DNA from: Neolewinella lacunae
GTDB lineage: Bacteria > Bacteroidota > Bacteroidia > Chitinophagales > Saprospiraceae
Length of the DNA: 61,365 nucleotides
NCBI RefSeq assembly: GCF_014349155.1
Contig: NZ_JACSIT010000051.1
Location: forward strand, 1-61,365
Direction of reading: 5' to 3'
Shown here: piece by piece, positions 34,242 to 43,934 of the stretch
Layout: each line of letters starts with the position of its first letter
Position numbering within the stretch: position 1 is the first letter of the stretch
Notes under the pieces: generated by a model
The model's input: the letters and a program-made list of their open reading frames with translations, nothing else
Told to the model about the DNA's origin: nothing
The model's database searches: none
Position numbers and translations under genes: made by a program

Positions 34242-35438
34242 ATGGCTAAGGAACAATTTAACAGAAGCAAGCCGCACGTAAACATTGGTACCATCGGTCA
34301 CGTCGACCACGGTAAGACCACCCTGACTGCTGCCATCACCACCGTTCTTGCTGCCGCTAACGGTGGCGGTAAGATCATGTCTTACGACAGCATCGACTCT
34401 GCTCCTGAGGAGAAAGAGCGCGGTATCACGATCAACACGGCCCACGTCGAGTACGAAACGGCCAATCGTCACTACGCTCACGTTGACTGCCCCGGCCACG
34501 CTGACTACGTAAAGAACATGGTTACGGGTGCTGCCCAGATGGACGGAGCTATCCTCGTGGTTGCTGCTACCGACGGCCCCATGCCCCAAACCCGCGAGCA
34601 CATCCTTCTCGCCCGCCAGGTAGGAGTTCCCAACATCGTGGTCTTCATGAACAAGGCTGACCTTGTTGATGACCCCGAGATGCTCGAGCTCGTGGAGATG
34701 GAAGTTCGTGACTTGCTCTCTACCTACGAGTACGACGGCGACAACGCCAGCGTAATCATCGGTTCTGCCCTCAAAGCACTCGAAGGCGACGCCGAGGGAG
34801 TAAAGCAGGTTCAGGATCTGATGGCTGCCGTAGACAAAGACATCGCCGAGCCCGAGCGCCTGGTTGACCTTCCCTTCCTGATGCCCGTTGAGGACGTGTT
34901 CTCAATCACGGGCCGTGGTACCGTTGCTACCGGCCGTATCGAGCGCGGTGTGATCAACGTAGGTGACCCGGTAGAAATCATCGGTATGATGGAGAAAGGC
35001 AAAGTCCTCACCTCTACCATCACCGGTGTGGAAATGTTCCGCAAGCTCCTCGATCGTGGTGAAGCTGGTGACAACGCCGGTCTCCTCCTCCGCGGTATCG
35101 ACAAAACTGCCATCAAGCGCGGAATGGTTATCTGTAAGCCCAAGTCCGTAAAGCCCCACACCAACTTCAAGTGTGAGGTTTACGTCCTCTCCAAAGAGGA
35201 AGGTGGCCGCCACACGCCATTCTTCAACGGCTACCGCCCCCAGTTCTACTTCCGTACCACGGACGTAACCGGGGACGTGAAGCTCCCCGATGGCGTAGAA
35301 ATGGTAATGCCAGGTGACAACGTAACCCTGACGGTTACGCTCCTCGCTGAGATCGCCATGGAAAAAGGCCTTCGTTTCGCTATCCGCGAAGGTGGCCGCA
35401 CCGTAGGTGCCGGTCAGGTTACTGAAATTCTCGACTAG
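34242..35438 (+). CDS. tuf: elongation factor Tu
   Basis: 398 residues, the GTPase that delivers aminoacyl-tRNA to the ribosome. G-domain motifs are intact: GHVDHGKTT (P-loop), RGITI (switch I), [12 protein letters not shown] (G3), NKADL (G4) and GSALKAL (G5). Domains II and III follow with [17 protein letters not shown] and the C-terminal [17 protein letters not shown]. The tRNA-Thr/Tyr/Gly/Thr genes immediately upstream on the same strand are the conserved partner set in this phylum, so one transcript probably yields four tRNAs plus the tuf mRNA. Transcription ends at a perfect 15-bp hairpin 48 bp after the stop. Confidence 0.98.
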   Translation: MAKEQFNRSKPHVNIGTIGHVDHGKTTLTAAITTVLAAANGGGKIMSYDSIDSAPEEKERGITINTAHVEYETANRHYAHVDCPGHADYVKNMVTGAAQMDGAILVVAATDGPMPQTREHILLARQVGVPNIVVFMNKADLVDDPEMLELVEMEVRDLLSTYEYDGDNASVIIGSALKALEGDAEGVKQVQDLMAAVDKDIAEPERLVDLPFLMPVEDVFSITGRGTVATGRIERGVINVGDPVEIIGMMEKGKVLTSTITGVEMFRKLLDRGEAGDNAGLLLRGIDKTAIKRGMVICKPKSVKPHTNFKCEVYVLSKEEGGRHTPFFNGYRPQFYFRTTDVTGDVKLPDGVEMVMPGDNVTLTVTLLAEIAMEKGLRFAIREGGRTVGAGQVTEILD

Positions 35439-35485
35439 GATGTGTCTTGGGCTTCGGCTCAAATCATTACCAAGTCAATAATCTT

Positions 35486-35521
35486 GAAAGTTAAGTGCTC
35501 AATTTCGAGCACTTAACTTTC
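35486..35521 (+). terminator. tuf terminator
   Basis: A perfect 15-bp stem GAAAGTTAAGTGCTC/GAGCACTTAACTTTC with a 6-nt loop, followed by ATTTTCTT. Confidence 0.85.
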
Positions 35522-35539
35522 ATTTTCTTAGGAAAGTCG

Positions 35540-35547
35540 TACTTTTG
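35540..35547 (+). promoter_or_regulatory. -7 element before the tRNA-Trp array
   Basis: Perfect TAnnTTTG (TACTTTTG), 24 bp before the first 145-bp unit. Transcription from here would read both 5'-half tRNA-Trp copies, the intact tRNA, both 3'-half copies and then secE-nusG. No clear -33 TTG. Confidence 0.5.
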
Positions 35548-35603
35548 CGGCCGATTAGGAAGGACTCCACCCTGAACGCAGGGCTGGAAAAACAAAATCA
35601 CCC

Positions 35604-35704
35604 ACGGGCGTAGCTCAATTTGCCTACGGCAGCTACTTCGTGGTGGTAGAGCACTGGTCTCCACCGCCGCTAAGACAGCCACGCAGTGCAAACCAGGGGC
35701 TGGG
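35604..35704 (+). pseudogene. broken tRNA-Trp 5'-half copy 1
   Basis: Begins with the intact 5' acceptor ACGGGCGTAGCTCAAT. It has about 24 extra bases in the D-loop (TGCCTACGGCAGCTACTTCG...), then GGTAGAGCACTGGTCTCCA, then a 26-nt insert in the anticodon loop right after the CCA anticodon, then AAACCAGGGGCTGGG. T-arm and 3' acceptor are missing, so it cannot fold as a whole tRNA alone. Confidence 0.8.
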
Positions 35705-35748
35705 CTCCTCGCTCCCCTGAACGCAGGGCTGGAAAAACAAAATCACCC

Positions 35749-35849
35749 ACGGGCGTAGCTCAATTTGCCTACGGCAGCTACTTCGTGGTGGTAGAGCACT
35801 GGTCTCCACCGCCGCTAAGGCAGCCACGCAGTGCAAACCAGGGGCTGGG
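35749..35849 (+). pseudogene. broken tRNA-Trp 5'-half copy 2
   Basis: Same structure as copy 1, with the D-loop and anticodon-loop inserts at identical positions and one or two base changes (AGGCAGCC instead of AGACAGCC). Confidence 0.8.
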
Positions 35850-35893
35850 CTCCTCCCTCCCCTGAACGCAGGGCTGGAAAAACAAAATCACAC

Positions 35894-35966
35894 ACGGGCG
35901 TAGCTCAATCGGTAGAGCACTGGTCTCCAAAACCAGGGGCTGGGAGTTCGAGTCTCTCCGCCCGTG
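35894..35966 (+). tRNA. tRNA-Trp (CCA), intact
   Basis: 73 nt; acceptor ACGGGCG/CGCCCGT with discriminator G, D-arm GCTCAATCGGTAGAGC, anticodon stem CTGGT/ACCAG with loop CTCCAAA (anticodon CCA), T-arm GGGAGTTCGAGTCTCTC. This is the conserved tRNA-Trp located between tuf and secE in Bacteroidota. It is flanked by interrupted half copies on both sides, which is not usual. Confidence 0.95.
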
Positions 35967-36325
35967 CAAGTTAAAAGGCTGTTGAACGAAACGGTCTTAC
36001 TCATTCACGAACGGAAAGATGTACTCTCCAGGCACCAGGTCTCCAACCGCCGCAGGCAGCCGCGTAGCGAAACCAGGGGCTGGGAGTTCGAACTTAGCGA
36101 AGCGGTCTCACGGCCGTACGCAGTAGGACGTAGTCTCTCCGCCCGTGCAAGTTAAAAGGCTGTTGAACGAAACAGTCTTCCTTATTCACGAACGGAAAGA
36201 TGTACTCTCCAAGCACCAGGTCTCCAACCGCCGCAGGCAGCCGCGTAGCGAAACCAGAGGCTGGGAGTTCGAACTTAGCGAAGCGGTCTCACGGCCGTAC
36301 GCAGTAGGACGTAGTCTCTCCGCCC
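35964..36325 (+). repeat. two tandem 181-bp units carrying the 3' half of tRNA-Trp
   Basis: Units 35964-36144 and 36145-36325 each start within the 3' end of a tRNA-Trp (GTGCAAGTTAAAAGGCTG). They contain a spacer (AACGGAAAGATGTACTCTCC), a broken 3' half and again end at CGCCC. They are almost identical to each other. Confidence 0.9.
36034..36147 (+). pseudogene. broken tRNA-Trp 3'-half copy 1
   Basis: Starts at ACCAGGTCTCCAA (3' strand of the anticodon stem region), has a 24-nt insert after loop position 37, then AACCAGGGGCTGGGAGTTCGA. A second insert of about 40 nt in the T-loop (ACTTAGCGAAGCGGTCTC...) follows, then TCTCTCCGCCCGTG. The 5' acceptor and D-arm are missing. Confidence 0.8.
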
Positions 36326-36328
36326 GTG
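36215..36328 (+). pseudogene. broken tRNA-Trp 3'-half copy 2
   Basis: Same layout and same insert positions as the preceding copy, with a few substitutions (ACCAGAGGCTGGG). Confidence 0.8.
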
Positions 36329-36346
36329 CAAGTTCTCGGAAAGAAA

Positions 36347-36362
36347 GGCTCCGCAAGGAGCC
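36347..36362 (+). promoter_or_regulatory. hairpin before secE
   Basis: GGCTCC-GCAA-GGAGCC, a stable tetraloop hairpin 18 bp before the secE start. It could mark a processing site separating the tRNA from the secE mRNA. Confidence 0.4.
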
Positions 36363-36380
36363 CTTCCAAACCTTTATAAC

Positions 36381-36572
36381 ATGGACAAATTCGGACTTTA
36401 TCTGCGGGAAAGCTACAACGAACTGGTACACAACGTGACCTGGCCGAGCTATAAAACCTTGCAGACCAACACCATCCTGGTCCTTGCTGGCTCCGCGATT
36501 TTTGCCCTCGTCATCTTCTTCATGGATGTGATTTGGGACAACCTCGTCACCTTCATCTACGACTTGGTTTAA
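36381..36572 (+). CDS. secE: preprotein translocase subunit SecE
   Basis: 63 residues, the single-helix bacterial SecE that clamps SecY in the translocon. The amphipathic segment (FGLYLRESYNELVHNVTWPSYKTLQ) contains the conserved WPS/TW-type turn (VTWPSYKTL). It is followed by one membrane helix (ILVLAGSAIFALVIFFMDVIW). Its position between tRNA-Trp and nusG is the standard one, 12 bp ahead of nusG. Confidence 0.96.
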   Translation: MDKFGLYLRESYNELVHNVTWPSYKTLQTNTILVLAGSAIFALVIFFMDVIWDNLVTFIYDLV

Positions 36573-36584
36573 TCGACGGAAGTA

Positions 36585-37130
36585 ATGGCAGTAACTAAAT
36601 GGTACTCGCTGCGGGTAATCAGCGGCAAGGAAAAAAAGATCAAGGAGCGCATCGAAAAAGAGATCGCCCGGAATCAGTGGGAAGACCACGTGATGAAGGT
36701 CGTGGTGCCCACCGAGAAGGTCTACAAGATCCGCGCTGGTAAGAAGGTGATCTCCGACCGGAACATCCTTCCCGGGTACATTTTGGTCGAGGCCGATCCT
36801 TACGCGCTGAACGCAGAATTGGTGGATGCCATCACCAGCCTGCCCAATGTCATTCACTTCCTGGGCAAGAGCGAGCCCATCCCCATGCGGGAGGCAGAGG
36901 CCAACCGCCTGCTTGGCAAGGTGGACGAAAGTCTTGAAGCGGGTGACACCATGATTGAGCCGTTCATCGAAGGGGAAACGGTAAAAATCATCGATGGCCC
37001 ATTCAACGAATTCGTCGGAGATATTCAGGAGGTCAACGAAGAAAAGAAAAAACTGAAAGTGATTGTAAAAATCTTTGGCCGTGGTACGGAAGTTGAACTG
37101 AACTTCATGCAGGTCGAAAAGCAATCCTAA
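36585..37130 (+). CDS. nusG: transcription termination/antitermination factor NusG
   Basis: 181 residues. The NGN domain (WYSLRVISGKEKKIKERIE ... PGYILVEADPY) binds RNA polymerase. The C-terminal KOW domain (EGETVKIIDGPFNEFVGDIQEVNEEKKKLKVIVKIFGRGTEVEL region, about residues 128-175) contacts Rho or ribosomal S10. Length is normal for a housekeeping NusG. Located 12 bp after secE and 74 bp before rplK. Confidence 0.97.
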   Translation: MAVTKWYSLRVISGKEKKIKERIEKEIARNQWEDHVMKVVVPTEKVYKIRAGKKVISDRNILPGYILVEADPYALNAELVDAITSLPNVIHFLGKSEPIPMREAEANRLLGKVDESLEAGDTMIEPFIEGETVKIIDGPFNEFVGDIQEVNEEKKKLKVIVKIFGRGTEVELNFMQVEKQS

Positions 37131-37204
37131 CCTAATTATTCATCCAAAAGTCGGAGAGTGATGGATTCCTCCCTCATTCGTCGGTACGACACAAATCAGC
37201 TACA

Positions 37205-37648
37205 ATGGCTAAGGAAGTAGACGTTAAAATTAAACTTCAGGTCAAAGGCGGTGCCGCCAACCCTGCTCCCCCCGTCGGTCCTGCACTGGGCTCTAAGGGC
37301 GTGAACATTATGGAATTCTGCAAGCGCTTCAACGCTGCTACGCAGGATAAGCAAGGCAAAATCCTGCCCGTAATTATTTCAGTGTACAAAGACAAGTCTT
37401 TTGACTTCGTCGTAAAAACCCCGCCAGCCCCCATCCAATTGCTGGAAGCTGCCAAGGTCAAGAGCGGTTCTAAAGAGCCTAACCGGATCAAGGTGGCCAA
37501 GGTCACTTGGGCGCAAGTCCAGGCCATCGCCGAAGACAAAATGGCGGACCTGAACTGTTTCCAGCTCGACAGTGCCATGAAAATGGTAGCGGGCACGGCA
37601 CGCTCCATGGGCATTACCGTAACGGGCACGCCCCCCTGGAACGCCTAA
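37205..37648 (+). CDS. rplK: 50S ribosomal protein L11
   Basis: 147 residues. The N-terminal domain has the proline-rich [24 protein letters not shown] signature (about 21-44). The C-terminal RNA-binding domain ends [12 protein letters not shown]11 forms the base of the stalk and the GTPase-associated centre. First gene of the rplKAJL set. Confidence 0.98.
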   Translation: MAKEVDVKIKLQVKGGAANPAPPVGPALGSKGVNIMEFCKRFNAATQDKQGKILPVIISVYKDKSFDFVVKTPPAPIQLLEAAKVKSGSKEPNRIKVAKVTWAQVQAIAEDKMADLNCFQLDSAMKMVAGTARSMGITVTGTPPWNA

Positions 37649-37772
37649 GCAGCAGTTGCTCCGTACCGCAGCAGTGGTGCGGAACCCAGGCTTCCACTCA
37701 TCAATCGCATTTTATCATTCACAGTAGGGAGCATGCCTCCGGGCGTGCGCTTCACCTCAAATTTTTATCATA

Positions 37773-38465
37773 ATGGCTAAACTTAGCAAAGCGCGGAAAG
37801 CCGCCGCCGAAAAGGTCGACGCCGCGAAGCAGTACACCCTCTCCGAGGCCATGGCTCTCGTTAAAGAGATCAACACTGCCAAGTTCGACGCTTCGGTTGA
37901 CGTTCACGTCCGCCTGGGAATTGACCCCCGCAAACCCGACCAAGCCCTCCGGGGTACCGTAACCCTGCCCCACGGCACGGGTAAGGTAAAGCGGGTAATC
38001 GCCTTCGTCACCGCCGACAAAGAAAAGGAAGCACTCGACGCGGGTGCGGACTACGTCGGGCTGGACGATCTGGTCAACAAAGTAGCCGACGGTTGGACGG
38101 ACTTCGACGTTGTTGTGGCCATGCCACAGACGATGGCGAAAGTAGGTCGCCTCGGTCGCGTACTCGGCCCCCGTGGCCTCATGCCTAACCCTAAAACGGG
38201 TACGGTAACGATGGACGTAGGCCAGGCCATCACCGACGTTAAAGGCGGCAAGATCGCCTTCCGCGTAGATAAATTCGGGATCATCCACAGCAGCGTTGGC
38301 CGCGTTGGCTTTACCCCTGAACAACTGAAGGACAACGCCGACGAGCTCCTCACCACGCTCGTACGCATGAAGCCCTCCAGTTCCAAAGGGACCTACGTCA
38401 AATCCGTAACGGTAGCTTCAACCATGAGCCCCGGCATCAAGGTGGACCCCAAAACCGTTGTTTAA
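37773..38465 (+). CDS. rplA: 50S ribosomal protein L1
   Basis: 230 residues. The L1 signature region is visible ([20 protein letters not shown]), as are [19 protein letters not shown] and the C-terminal [15 protein letters not shown]1 builds the mobile stalk at the ribosomal E-site and in many bacteria represses its own operon; the latter is not tested here. 124 bp after rplK and 26 bp before rplJ. Confidence 0.98.
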   Translation: MAKLSKARKAAAEKVDAAKQYTLSEAMALVKEINTAKFDASVDVHVRLGIDPRKPDQALRGTVTLPHGTGKVKRVIAFVTADKEKEALDAGADYVGLDDLVNKVADGWTDFDVVVAMPQTMAKVGRLGRVLGPRGLMPNPKTGTVTMDVGQAITDVKGGKIAFRVDKFGIIHSSVGRVGFTPEQLKDNADELLTTLVRMKPSSSKGTYVKSVTVASTMSPGIKVDPKTVV

Positions 38466-38491
38466 CCGTCCCCCCCTCAAACTAACTTACC

Positions 38492-39022
38492 ATGACTAAG
38501 ACAGATAAAGGAGCGGCAATCGAGCAGCTCAAGGAGCGATTCGAGAACAACGAGTTCTTCTACATCGCCGATGCATCTACGCTGGACGCGGAGCGCACGA
38601 CCGAACTCCGGAGAATGCTTTTCGCAAAAGGCATCTCCATGCAGGTGGTGAAAAACACCCTGGCCCGCAAGGCCCTGGAGCAATTGCCCGTAGAAAACAA
38701 CTACAGCGCCGTTTTTGACACCCTCAAAGGCCCCACCGCGCTGCTGTTCACTGAGGTAGCCAATGCGCCGGCGAAGGTCCTCAAAGAGTTCCGTGGCAAA
38801 GACGGTGAGCGCCCCATCCTCAAGGCCGCCTACATCGCCAGCGCCGTCTACAAAGGCGACGATCAACTGGATAACCTGGCCAAGCTGAAATCGCGCGAAG
38901 AAATGCTTTCCGACCTGGTCACGCTGCTGCAAAGCCCGATGCAAAACCTGCTCGGTGCCCTCAACAGCGGTGGCAGCAAGGTGGCTGGCCTGCTCAAGAC
39001 GCTCGAAGAACGCGGCGCCTAG
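38492..39022 (+). CDS. rplJ: 50S ribosomal protein L10
   Basis: 176 residues. The N-terminal rRNA-binding domain (FYIADASTLDAERTTELRR, MQVVKNTLARKAL) and a C-terminal helix carry the L7/L12 dimers. Located 26 bp after rplA and 113 bp before rplL; the L10-L7/L12 pair is the usual translationally linked unit. Confidence 0.97.
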   Translation: MTKTDKGAAIEQLKERFENNEFFYIADASTLDAERTTELRRMLFAKGISMQVVKNTLARKALEQLPVENNYSAVFDTLKGPTALLFTEVANAPAKVLKEFRGKDGERPILKAAYIASAVYKGDDQLDNLAKLKSREEMLSDLVTLLQSPMQNLLGALNSGGSKVAGLLKTLEERGA

Positions 39023-39135
39023 GCTTCCCTTACTCCCGGTGCTGCCCAACGCAGCATCGAACACTCACAATTCTCTGGCTTCCAAGCTGATATTACGCGA
39101 TCTACTCGTAAATCACTTTTAAATACTTTTTTATT

Positions 39136-39516
39136 ATGGCAGACGTAAAAGCAATTGCCGAATCCCTCGTAAACCTCACCATCAAAGAGGTAACTGAGTT
39201 GGTAACCATCATGAAGGACGAGTACGGCATTGAGCCTGCTGCCGCCGCGGTAGCGGTTGCTGCAGGTCCTGCTGGCGGTGGAGGCGACGATGCCCCCGCC
39301 GAAAAGACCGAATTCGACGTAGTGATGACCTCCGCCGGTGGCGAGAAACTCAAGGTTGTCAAAGAAGTCAAGACCCTCCTCGGTCTGGGCCTCAAAGAAG
39401 CTAAGGAACTCGTAGACAGCGCCCCTTGCAACATCAAGGAAGGTGCTTCTAAGAGCGAGGCCGAAAGCATGAAGGCAACCCTCGAGGGTGTAGGTGCTTC
39501 CATCGAGCTGAAGTAA
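39136..39516 (+). CDS. rplL: 50S ribosomal protein L7/L12
   Basis: 126 residues. An N-terminal dimerisation helix ([21 protein letters not shown]) leads to an Ala/Gly-rich hinge ([15 protein letters not shown]). The C-terminal factor-binding domain follows ([38 protein letters not shown]). It forms the multicopy stalk. A hairpin and terminator-like structure follow before rpoB. Confidence 0.98.
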   Translation: MADVKAIAESLVNLTIKEVTELVTIMKDEYGIEPAAAAVAVAAGPAGGGGDDAPAEKTEFDVVMTSAGGEKLKVVKEVKTLLGLGLKEAKELVDSAPCNIKEGASKSEAESMKATLEGVGASIELK

Positions 39517-39538
39517 TTCGGCTCACTGCTCAAGAAAT

Positions 39539-39580
39539 AGTAGGGGGCGTCAGGCCGATTCGGTTTGCGCCCCCGCTACT
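39539..39580 (+). terminator. attenuator-like hairpin after rplL
   Basis: AGTAGGGGGCG pairs with CGCCCCCGCTACT (one bulge), loop about 18 nt. Typical of the partial terminator between ribosomal protein and polymerase genes. Confidence 0.6.
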
Positions 39581-39588
39581 TCTTCTCT

Positions 39589-39611
39589 AAAAGGAACGAA
39601 GGGTTCCTTTT
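39589..39611 (+). terminator. second hairpin after rplL
   Basis: Perfect 9-bp stem AAAAGGAAC/GTTCCTTTT with a 5-nt loop and T-rich 3' arm. Confidence 0.65.
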
Positions 39612-39899
39612 ACGGCTTAGCGGATGGTTTATCCAGCTAGGCCATTTGCGTATAACGCCCCGCAGGCATCCAGCCTCCGAATGCCCAACTTTCGGAACGG
39701 TACTTACGGGTTTCGGGCTACGCGTACCATCCAAGAATTTCCCCCAGGGTAAAACTTTTTGGGAGTAAAAGTTGTCTTATCAATTCGCACTCCCTATTCC
39801 CGCCCGGGCTAATGTGCCCGGTCCCCCCCCCTTAAATCCCTCGAAAGCTGGCCACCGCGGAAGGTCAGTGCTCGAGCATAATACAAAGGAAAACTGCTA

Positions 39900-42800
39900 A
39901 TGACGTCAAACGGCCAGATCCTTAATGCTGAAGAACAACGGGTTAGCTTCGGTAAAATTAAGTTAACCGATCATTCTCCCGATCTACTAGAAATCCAATT
40001 AAAGTCATTCCAGGAATTTTTCCAGCTCGAAACTACGCCCGAAAACCGGGCGCTCGAGGGTCTGTACCGGGTGTTTCAGGAAAATTTCCCGATCTCCGAT
40101 ACCCGGAACATCTTCAACCTGGAATTTCTCGACTACTTCGTCGACCCCCCCCGCTACACCATTCCTGAGTGTATGCAGCGCGGCCTCACCTACAGCGTTC
40201 CGCTGAAGGCGAAACTGCGTCTATCGTGTAACGATGAGGAGCACGTCGACTTCCAAACCATCGAGCAGGATGTGTTTCTGGGGAATATCCCCTACATGAC
40301 CCCCAAGGGCACCTTCGTAATCAACGGTGCAGAACGGGTCATCGTATCCCAGCTGCACCGCAGCCCCGGGGTATTCTTTGGGCAGAACTTCCACCCCAAC
40401 GGTTCGGCCATCTACTCCGCACGCGTAATCCCCTTCAAGGGAGCGTGGATGGAGTTCGCTACCGACATCAACACGGTGATGTACGCCTACATCGACCGGA
40501 AGAAGAAGTTCCCCGTTACTACGCTGCTGCGCGCCATCGGCTTCGATAGCGATAAGTCGATCCTCGACTTGTTTGGCCTGGCCGACGAAGTTCCCAACAC
40601 CCGCGAAGCACTCACTGCTGCCGTCGGACGCAAACTTGCCGCCCGGGTCCTCAAGGCCTGGACGGAAGACTTCGTTGACGAAGACACCGGTGAGCTCGTC
40701 ATCCTGGAGCGGAACGAAATCATCCTTGAGCGCGATACCATCCTGACGGAGGAAAACATCGAGGAAATCATCGGCGCGGAAGGCATTGAAACCATCATCC
40801 TCCAGAAGGAAGATGTGGGGATGGACTTCGGCATCATCTACAACACCCTCCAGAAAGATCCCTCCAGCTCGGAAATCGAGGCGGTACAGTACATCTACCG
40901 CCAGTTGCGCGGCAGTGATCCACCGGACGAAGAGACTGCCCGGGGCATCATCGATAAGTTGTTCTTCAGTGACAAGCGCTACAACCTCGGGGAAGTAGGC
41001 CGCTACAAGATCAACCGGAAACTCCAGGCAGGAACCGATGATGAGATCCTGGTACTGACCAAGGAAGACATCATCGCCATCGTTAAGTACCTCGTTGCGC
41101 TGATGAACCAGCGGGCCGAGATTGATGACATCGACCACCTGAGCAACCGCCGTGTCCGCACGGTAGGGGAGCAGCTCTACGCTCAGTTTGGCGTAGGTCT
41201 GGCCCGGATGGCCCGTACGATCCGCGAACGGATGAACGTACGCGACAACGAGGTCTTCACGCCCATCGACCTGATCAACGCCCGGACCCTCTCCAGCGTC
41301 ATCAACAGCTTCTTTGGCACCAGCCAGTTGAGCCAGTTCCTCGACCAGACGAACCCCCTTTCCGAAATCACCCACAAGCGGCGGATTTCCGCCCTCGGAC
41401 CCGGCGGTCTGAGCCGTGAACGCGCTGGCTTTGAGGTGCGCGACGTACACTACAGCCACTACGGCCGCCTGTGTACGATCGAGACGCCGGAAGGACCCAA
41501 CATCGGTCTGATTTCCACCCTCTGTGTCCACGCGAAGGTGAACAAGATGGGCTTCCTCGAAACGCCCTACCGCGCCGTTGCCGACAGCAAAGTGGTAATG
41601 GACGGAGACCCCATCTACCTGAGTGCCGAAGGCGAAGACTTCAAGAAAATTGCCCAGGCCAACTCGCCCATCAACGAACAAGGTGCTTTCCTGAGCGACC
41701 GCGTCAAGGCACGGGACCACGGTGACTTCCCCGTACTTGAGCCCAGCGACCTGGAGTTTATGGACGTGGCCCCGAACCAAATCGTGGGTGTTTCGGCGTC
41801 CATGATTCCCTTCCTGGAGAACGACGACGCCAACCGGGCCCTGATGGGATCCAACATGCAACGGCAGGCCGTGCCGCTGCTGCGCCCCGCCAGCCCCATT
41901 GTGGGTACCGGCCTCGAAGGCAAAGTAGCCCGCGACAGCCGCATGCTCATCAACGCGGAAGGCGACGGGGAAATCGAATACGTAGACGCCAACGAGATCA
42001 TCGTCCGCTACGAGCGTACCGAAGAAGACCGCCTGGTTTCCTTCGAAGATGACCGCGTAACTTATACCCTGACCAAGTTCCTGCGTACCAACCAGGGTAC
42101 CTGCGTTAACCTCAAGCCCATCGTACGCCGGGGGCAGAAAGTGCGCAAGGGTCAGATTCTCTGCGACGGTTACGCCACTGAAAAAGGGGAACTTGCCCTT
42201 GGACAGAACATGAAGGTGGCCTTCATGCCCTGGAAAGGTTACAACTTCGAAGATGCCATCGTGCTCAGCGAGCGGGTAGTCCGCGAAGACATCTTCACCT
42301 CCCTGCACATCGAACACTTCGAAATGGACGTGCGCGATACGAAGCTGGGCGAAGAAGAACTGACCAACGACATCCCGAACGTATCCGAAGAAGCTACCAA
42401 AGACCTCGACGAGAACGGCATCATTCGCGTAGGAGCCTGGATCAAGGAAGGCGACATCCTCATCGGTAAAATCACGCCCAAGGGCGAGAGCGACCCGACG
42501 CCGGAAGAGAAACTCCTGCGGGCCATCTTCGGTGACAAGGCGGGCGACGTAAAAGACGCCTCTCTCAAAGCCAACCCTTCGCTGAAGGGGGTAGTCATCG
42601 GCAAAGACCTTTTCTCCAAGACCAAGAAGGAGCAAACCCAGAAGGACGCGGAGAAAATCAAACTCCAGAAGCTGGAGGATGAGCACAAGATCAACCTCAA
42701 CAAGCTCAAGACCCGCCTGGTCGACAAAATGGACCAGCTCGTCCGCGGACGCGCCAGCCAGGGTGTCAATACCATCTACGGCGAGTCGGTAGTCCCCAAG

Positions 42801-43724
42801 GGAGAGAAGTTCACCCAGTCGCTGCTGCGCGACCTCGACTACACGTCGATTGACTACAGCAACTGGACGACGAGCGAAGACCTCAACGCCCTCATTGCCC
42901 GCCTGCTGCACAACTACAGCATCAAGGTCAACGAGGAAGTGGGCCGCTACAAGCGGGAGACCTTCAACATCAGCGTTGGTGATGAACTCCCCGCCGGCGT
43001 ACTCAAGTTGGCCAAAGTATACCTCGCCAAGAAGCGCAAGCTGAAGGTAGGGGATAAACTGGCCGGTCGTCACGGCAACAAAGGAATCGTTTCCCGCATC
43101 GTGCGCGATGAGGACATGCCCTTCCTGGAAGACGGAACGCCGGTTGACATCATCCTCAACCCCCTGGGCGTACCCTCGCGGATGAACCTGGGCCAGATTT
43201 TCGAGACGGTTCTTGGTTGGGCCGGCGAAAAGCTGGGCATGAAGTTTGGCACGCCGATCTTCGACGGTGCCAGCCAGGCGGAAATCGAGGAGTACATCCA
43301 GCAGGCTAAGCTGCCGAGCCTGGGACAGACCTACCTGTACGACGGGGAAACGGGCGACCGCTTCCACCAGCAAGCTACGGTAGGGGTGATCTACATGCTC
43401 AAGCTCAGCCACATGGTGGACGACAAGATGCACGCCCGCTCCATTGGCCCCTACAGCCTCATTACCCAGCAGCCGCTCGGTGGTAAGGCCCAGTTCGGTG
43501 GCCAGCGCTTCGGCGAGATGGAGGTGTGGGCCCTGGAGGCCTTCGGTGCTTCGCACATCCTGCAGGAGTTGCTGACCATCAAGTCGGACGACATCCAGGG
43601 ACGCGCCAAGGCCTACGAGGCCATCGTCAAGGGCGACAACCTCCCGGAACCCAACATTCCGGAGTCGTTCAACGTACTGGTCCACGAACTGCGCGGCCTG
43701 GCGCTGGACGTGAAGTTCGACTAG
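39900..43724 (+). CDS. rpoB: DNA-directed RNA polymerase subunit beta
   Basis: 1274 residues, normal for Bacteroidota. Seen in order: the N-terminal RNAP_Rpb2 domains; the rifampicin-binding region around [47 protein letters not shown] (about residues 465-515); [35 protein letters not shown]; and the C-terminal [25 protein letters not shown]. Asp, His and Ser of the rifampicin pocket appear wild-type ([20 protein letters not shown]). Start ATG at residue MTSNGQ. The 210-bp gap to rpoC contains a 97-bp inverted-repeat element. A long antisense frame across this gene is an artefact of its codon use. Confidence 0.98.
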   Translation: MTSNGQILNAEEQRVSFGKIKLTDHSPDLLEIQLKSFQEFFQLETTPENRALEGLYRVFQENFPISDTRNIFNLEFLDYFVDPPRYTIPECMQRGLTYSVPLKAKLRLSCNDEEHVDFQTIEQDVFLGNIPYMTPKGTFVINGAERVIVSQLHRSPGVFFGQNFHPNGSAIYSARVIPFKGAWMEFATDINTVMYAYIDRKKKFPVTTLLRAIGFDSDKSILDLFGLADEVPNTREALTAAVGRKLAARVLKAWTEDFVDEDTGELVILERNEIILERDTILTEENIEEIIGAEGIETIILQKEDVGMDFGIIYNTLQKDPSSSEIEAVQYIYRQLRGSDPPDEETARGIIDKLFFSDKRYNLGEVGRYKINRKLQAGTDDEILVLTKEDIIAIVKYLVALMNQRAEIDDIDHLSNRRVRTVGEQLYAQFGVGLARMARTIRERMNVRDNEVFTPIDLINARTLSSVINSFFGTSQLSQFLDQTNPLSEITHKRRISALGPGGLSRERAGFEVRDVHYSHYGRLCTIETPEGPNIGLISTLCVHAKVNKMGFLETPYRAVADSKVVMDGDPIYLSAEGEDFKKIAQANSPINEQGAFLSDRVKARDHGDFPVLEPSDLEFMDVAPNQIVGVSASMIPFLENDDANRALMGSNMQRQAVPLLRPASPIVGTGLEGKVARDSRMLINAEGDGEIEYVDANEIIVRYERTEEDRLVSFEDDRVTYTLTKFLRTNQGTCVNLKPIVRRGQKVRKGQILCDGYATEKGELALGQNMKVAFMPWKGYNFEDAIVLSERVVREDIFTSLHIEHFEMDVRDTKLGEEELTNDIPNVSEEATKDLDENGIIRVGAWIKEGDILIGKITPKGESDPTPEEKLLRAIFGDKAGDVKDASLKANPSLKGVVIGKDLFSKTKKEQTQKDAEKIKLQKLEDEHKINLNKLKTRLVDKMDQLVRGRASQGVNTIYGESVVPKGEKFTQSLLRDLDYTSIDYSNWTTSEDLNALIARLLHNYSIKVNEEVGRYKRETFNISVGDELPAGVLKLAKVYLAKKRKLKVGDKLAGRHGNKGIVSRIVRDEDMPFLEDGTPVDIILNPLGVPSRMNLGQIFETVLGWAGEKLGMKFGTPIFDGASQAEIEEYIQQAKLPSLGQTYLYDGETGDRFHQQATVGVIYMLKLSHMVDDKMHARSIGPYSLITQQPLGGKAQFGGQRFGEMEVWALEAFGASHILQELLTIKSDDIQGRAKAYEAIVKGDNLPEPNIPESFNVLVHELRGLALDVKFD

Positions 43725-43811
43725 CCAGGCGGCAGCCCTTACTGCCCACCGGGGCAGGGCAAAAACGGACCCTTGAACGAGAGGGGACGATTATTTAAAA
43801 GTCAGTTTTTT

Positions 43812-43908
43812 GGGCGCGGACGCAGGTGCCCGGTACTGGATGAGGAGCAATGAACGGTCTGACCTTCCCCCGCTTCGCATCCCTTCCACCGCACCTGCGG
43901 CCGCGCCC
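43812..43908. repeat. 97-bp inverted-repeat element between rpoB and rpoC
   Basis: Starts GGGCGCGGACGCAGGTGC (43812-43829) and ends GCACCTGCGGCCGCGCCC (43891-43908): 18-bp arms with one mismatch, enclosing about 61 bp. It lies inside the rpoBC transcript, where the arms can form a very stable stem. The interior does not resemble that of the 334/340-bp elements. Confidence 0.85.
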
Positions 43909-43934
43909 CAAAAGGCTTTACTATAAAACCAAAT

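Larger units (their letters stand above)
35571..35860 (+). repeat. two tandem 145-bp units carrying the 5' half of tRNA-Trp
   Basis: Units 35571-35715 and 35716-35860 are nearly identical (a few substitutions). Each starts CCTGAACGCAGGGCTGG and runs through a leader, a broken tRNA-Trp 5' part and GGGCTCCTC. The intact tRNA-Trp sits in a third, uninterrupted version of the same unit beginning at 35861. Confidence 0.9.
39517..39899. other. rplL-rpoB spacer
   Basis: 383 bp without a gene. It holds two consecutive hairpins (39539-39580 and 39589-39611) near rplL. The remaining 290 bp have no clear element. AAGGAAAACTGCTAATG, a Shine-Dalgarno-like AAGGA, precedes rpoB. Confidence 0.5.

Noticed and set aside
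35571-36328. Five functional tRNA-Trp genes
   Set aside because: Only 35894-35966 folds completely; the other four lack one acceptor strand and carry loop inserts.
40221-43685. 1154-residue antisense gene over rpoB
   Set aside because: Long antisense frame produced by GC-rich codon use of a confidently identified essential gene; no domain and no start signals.
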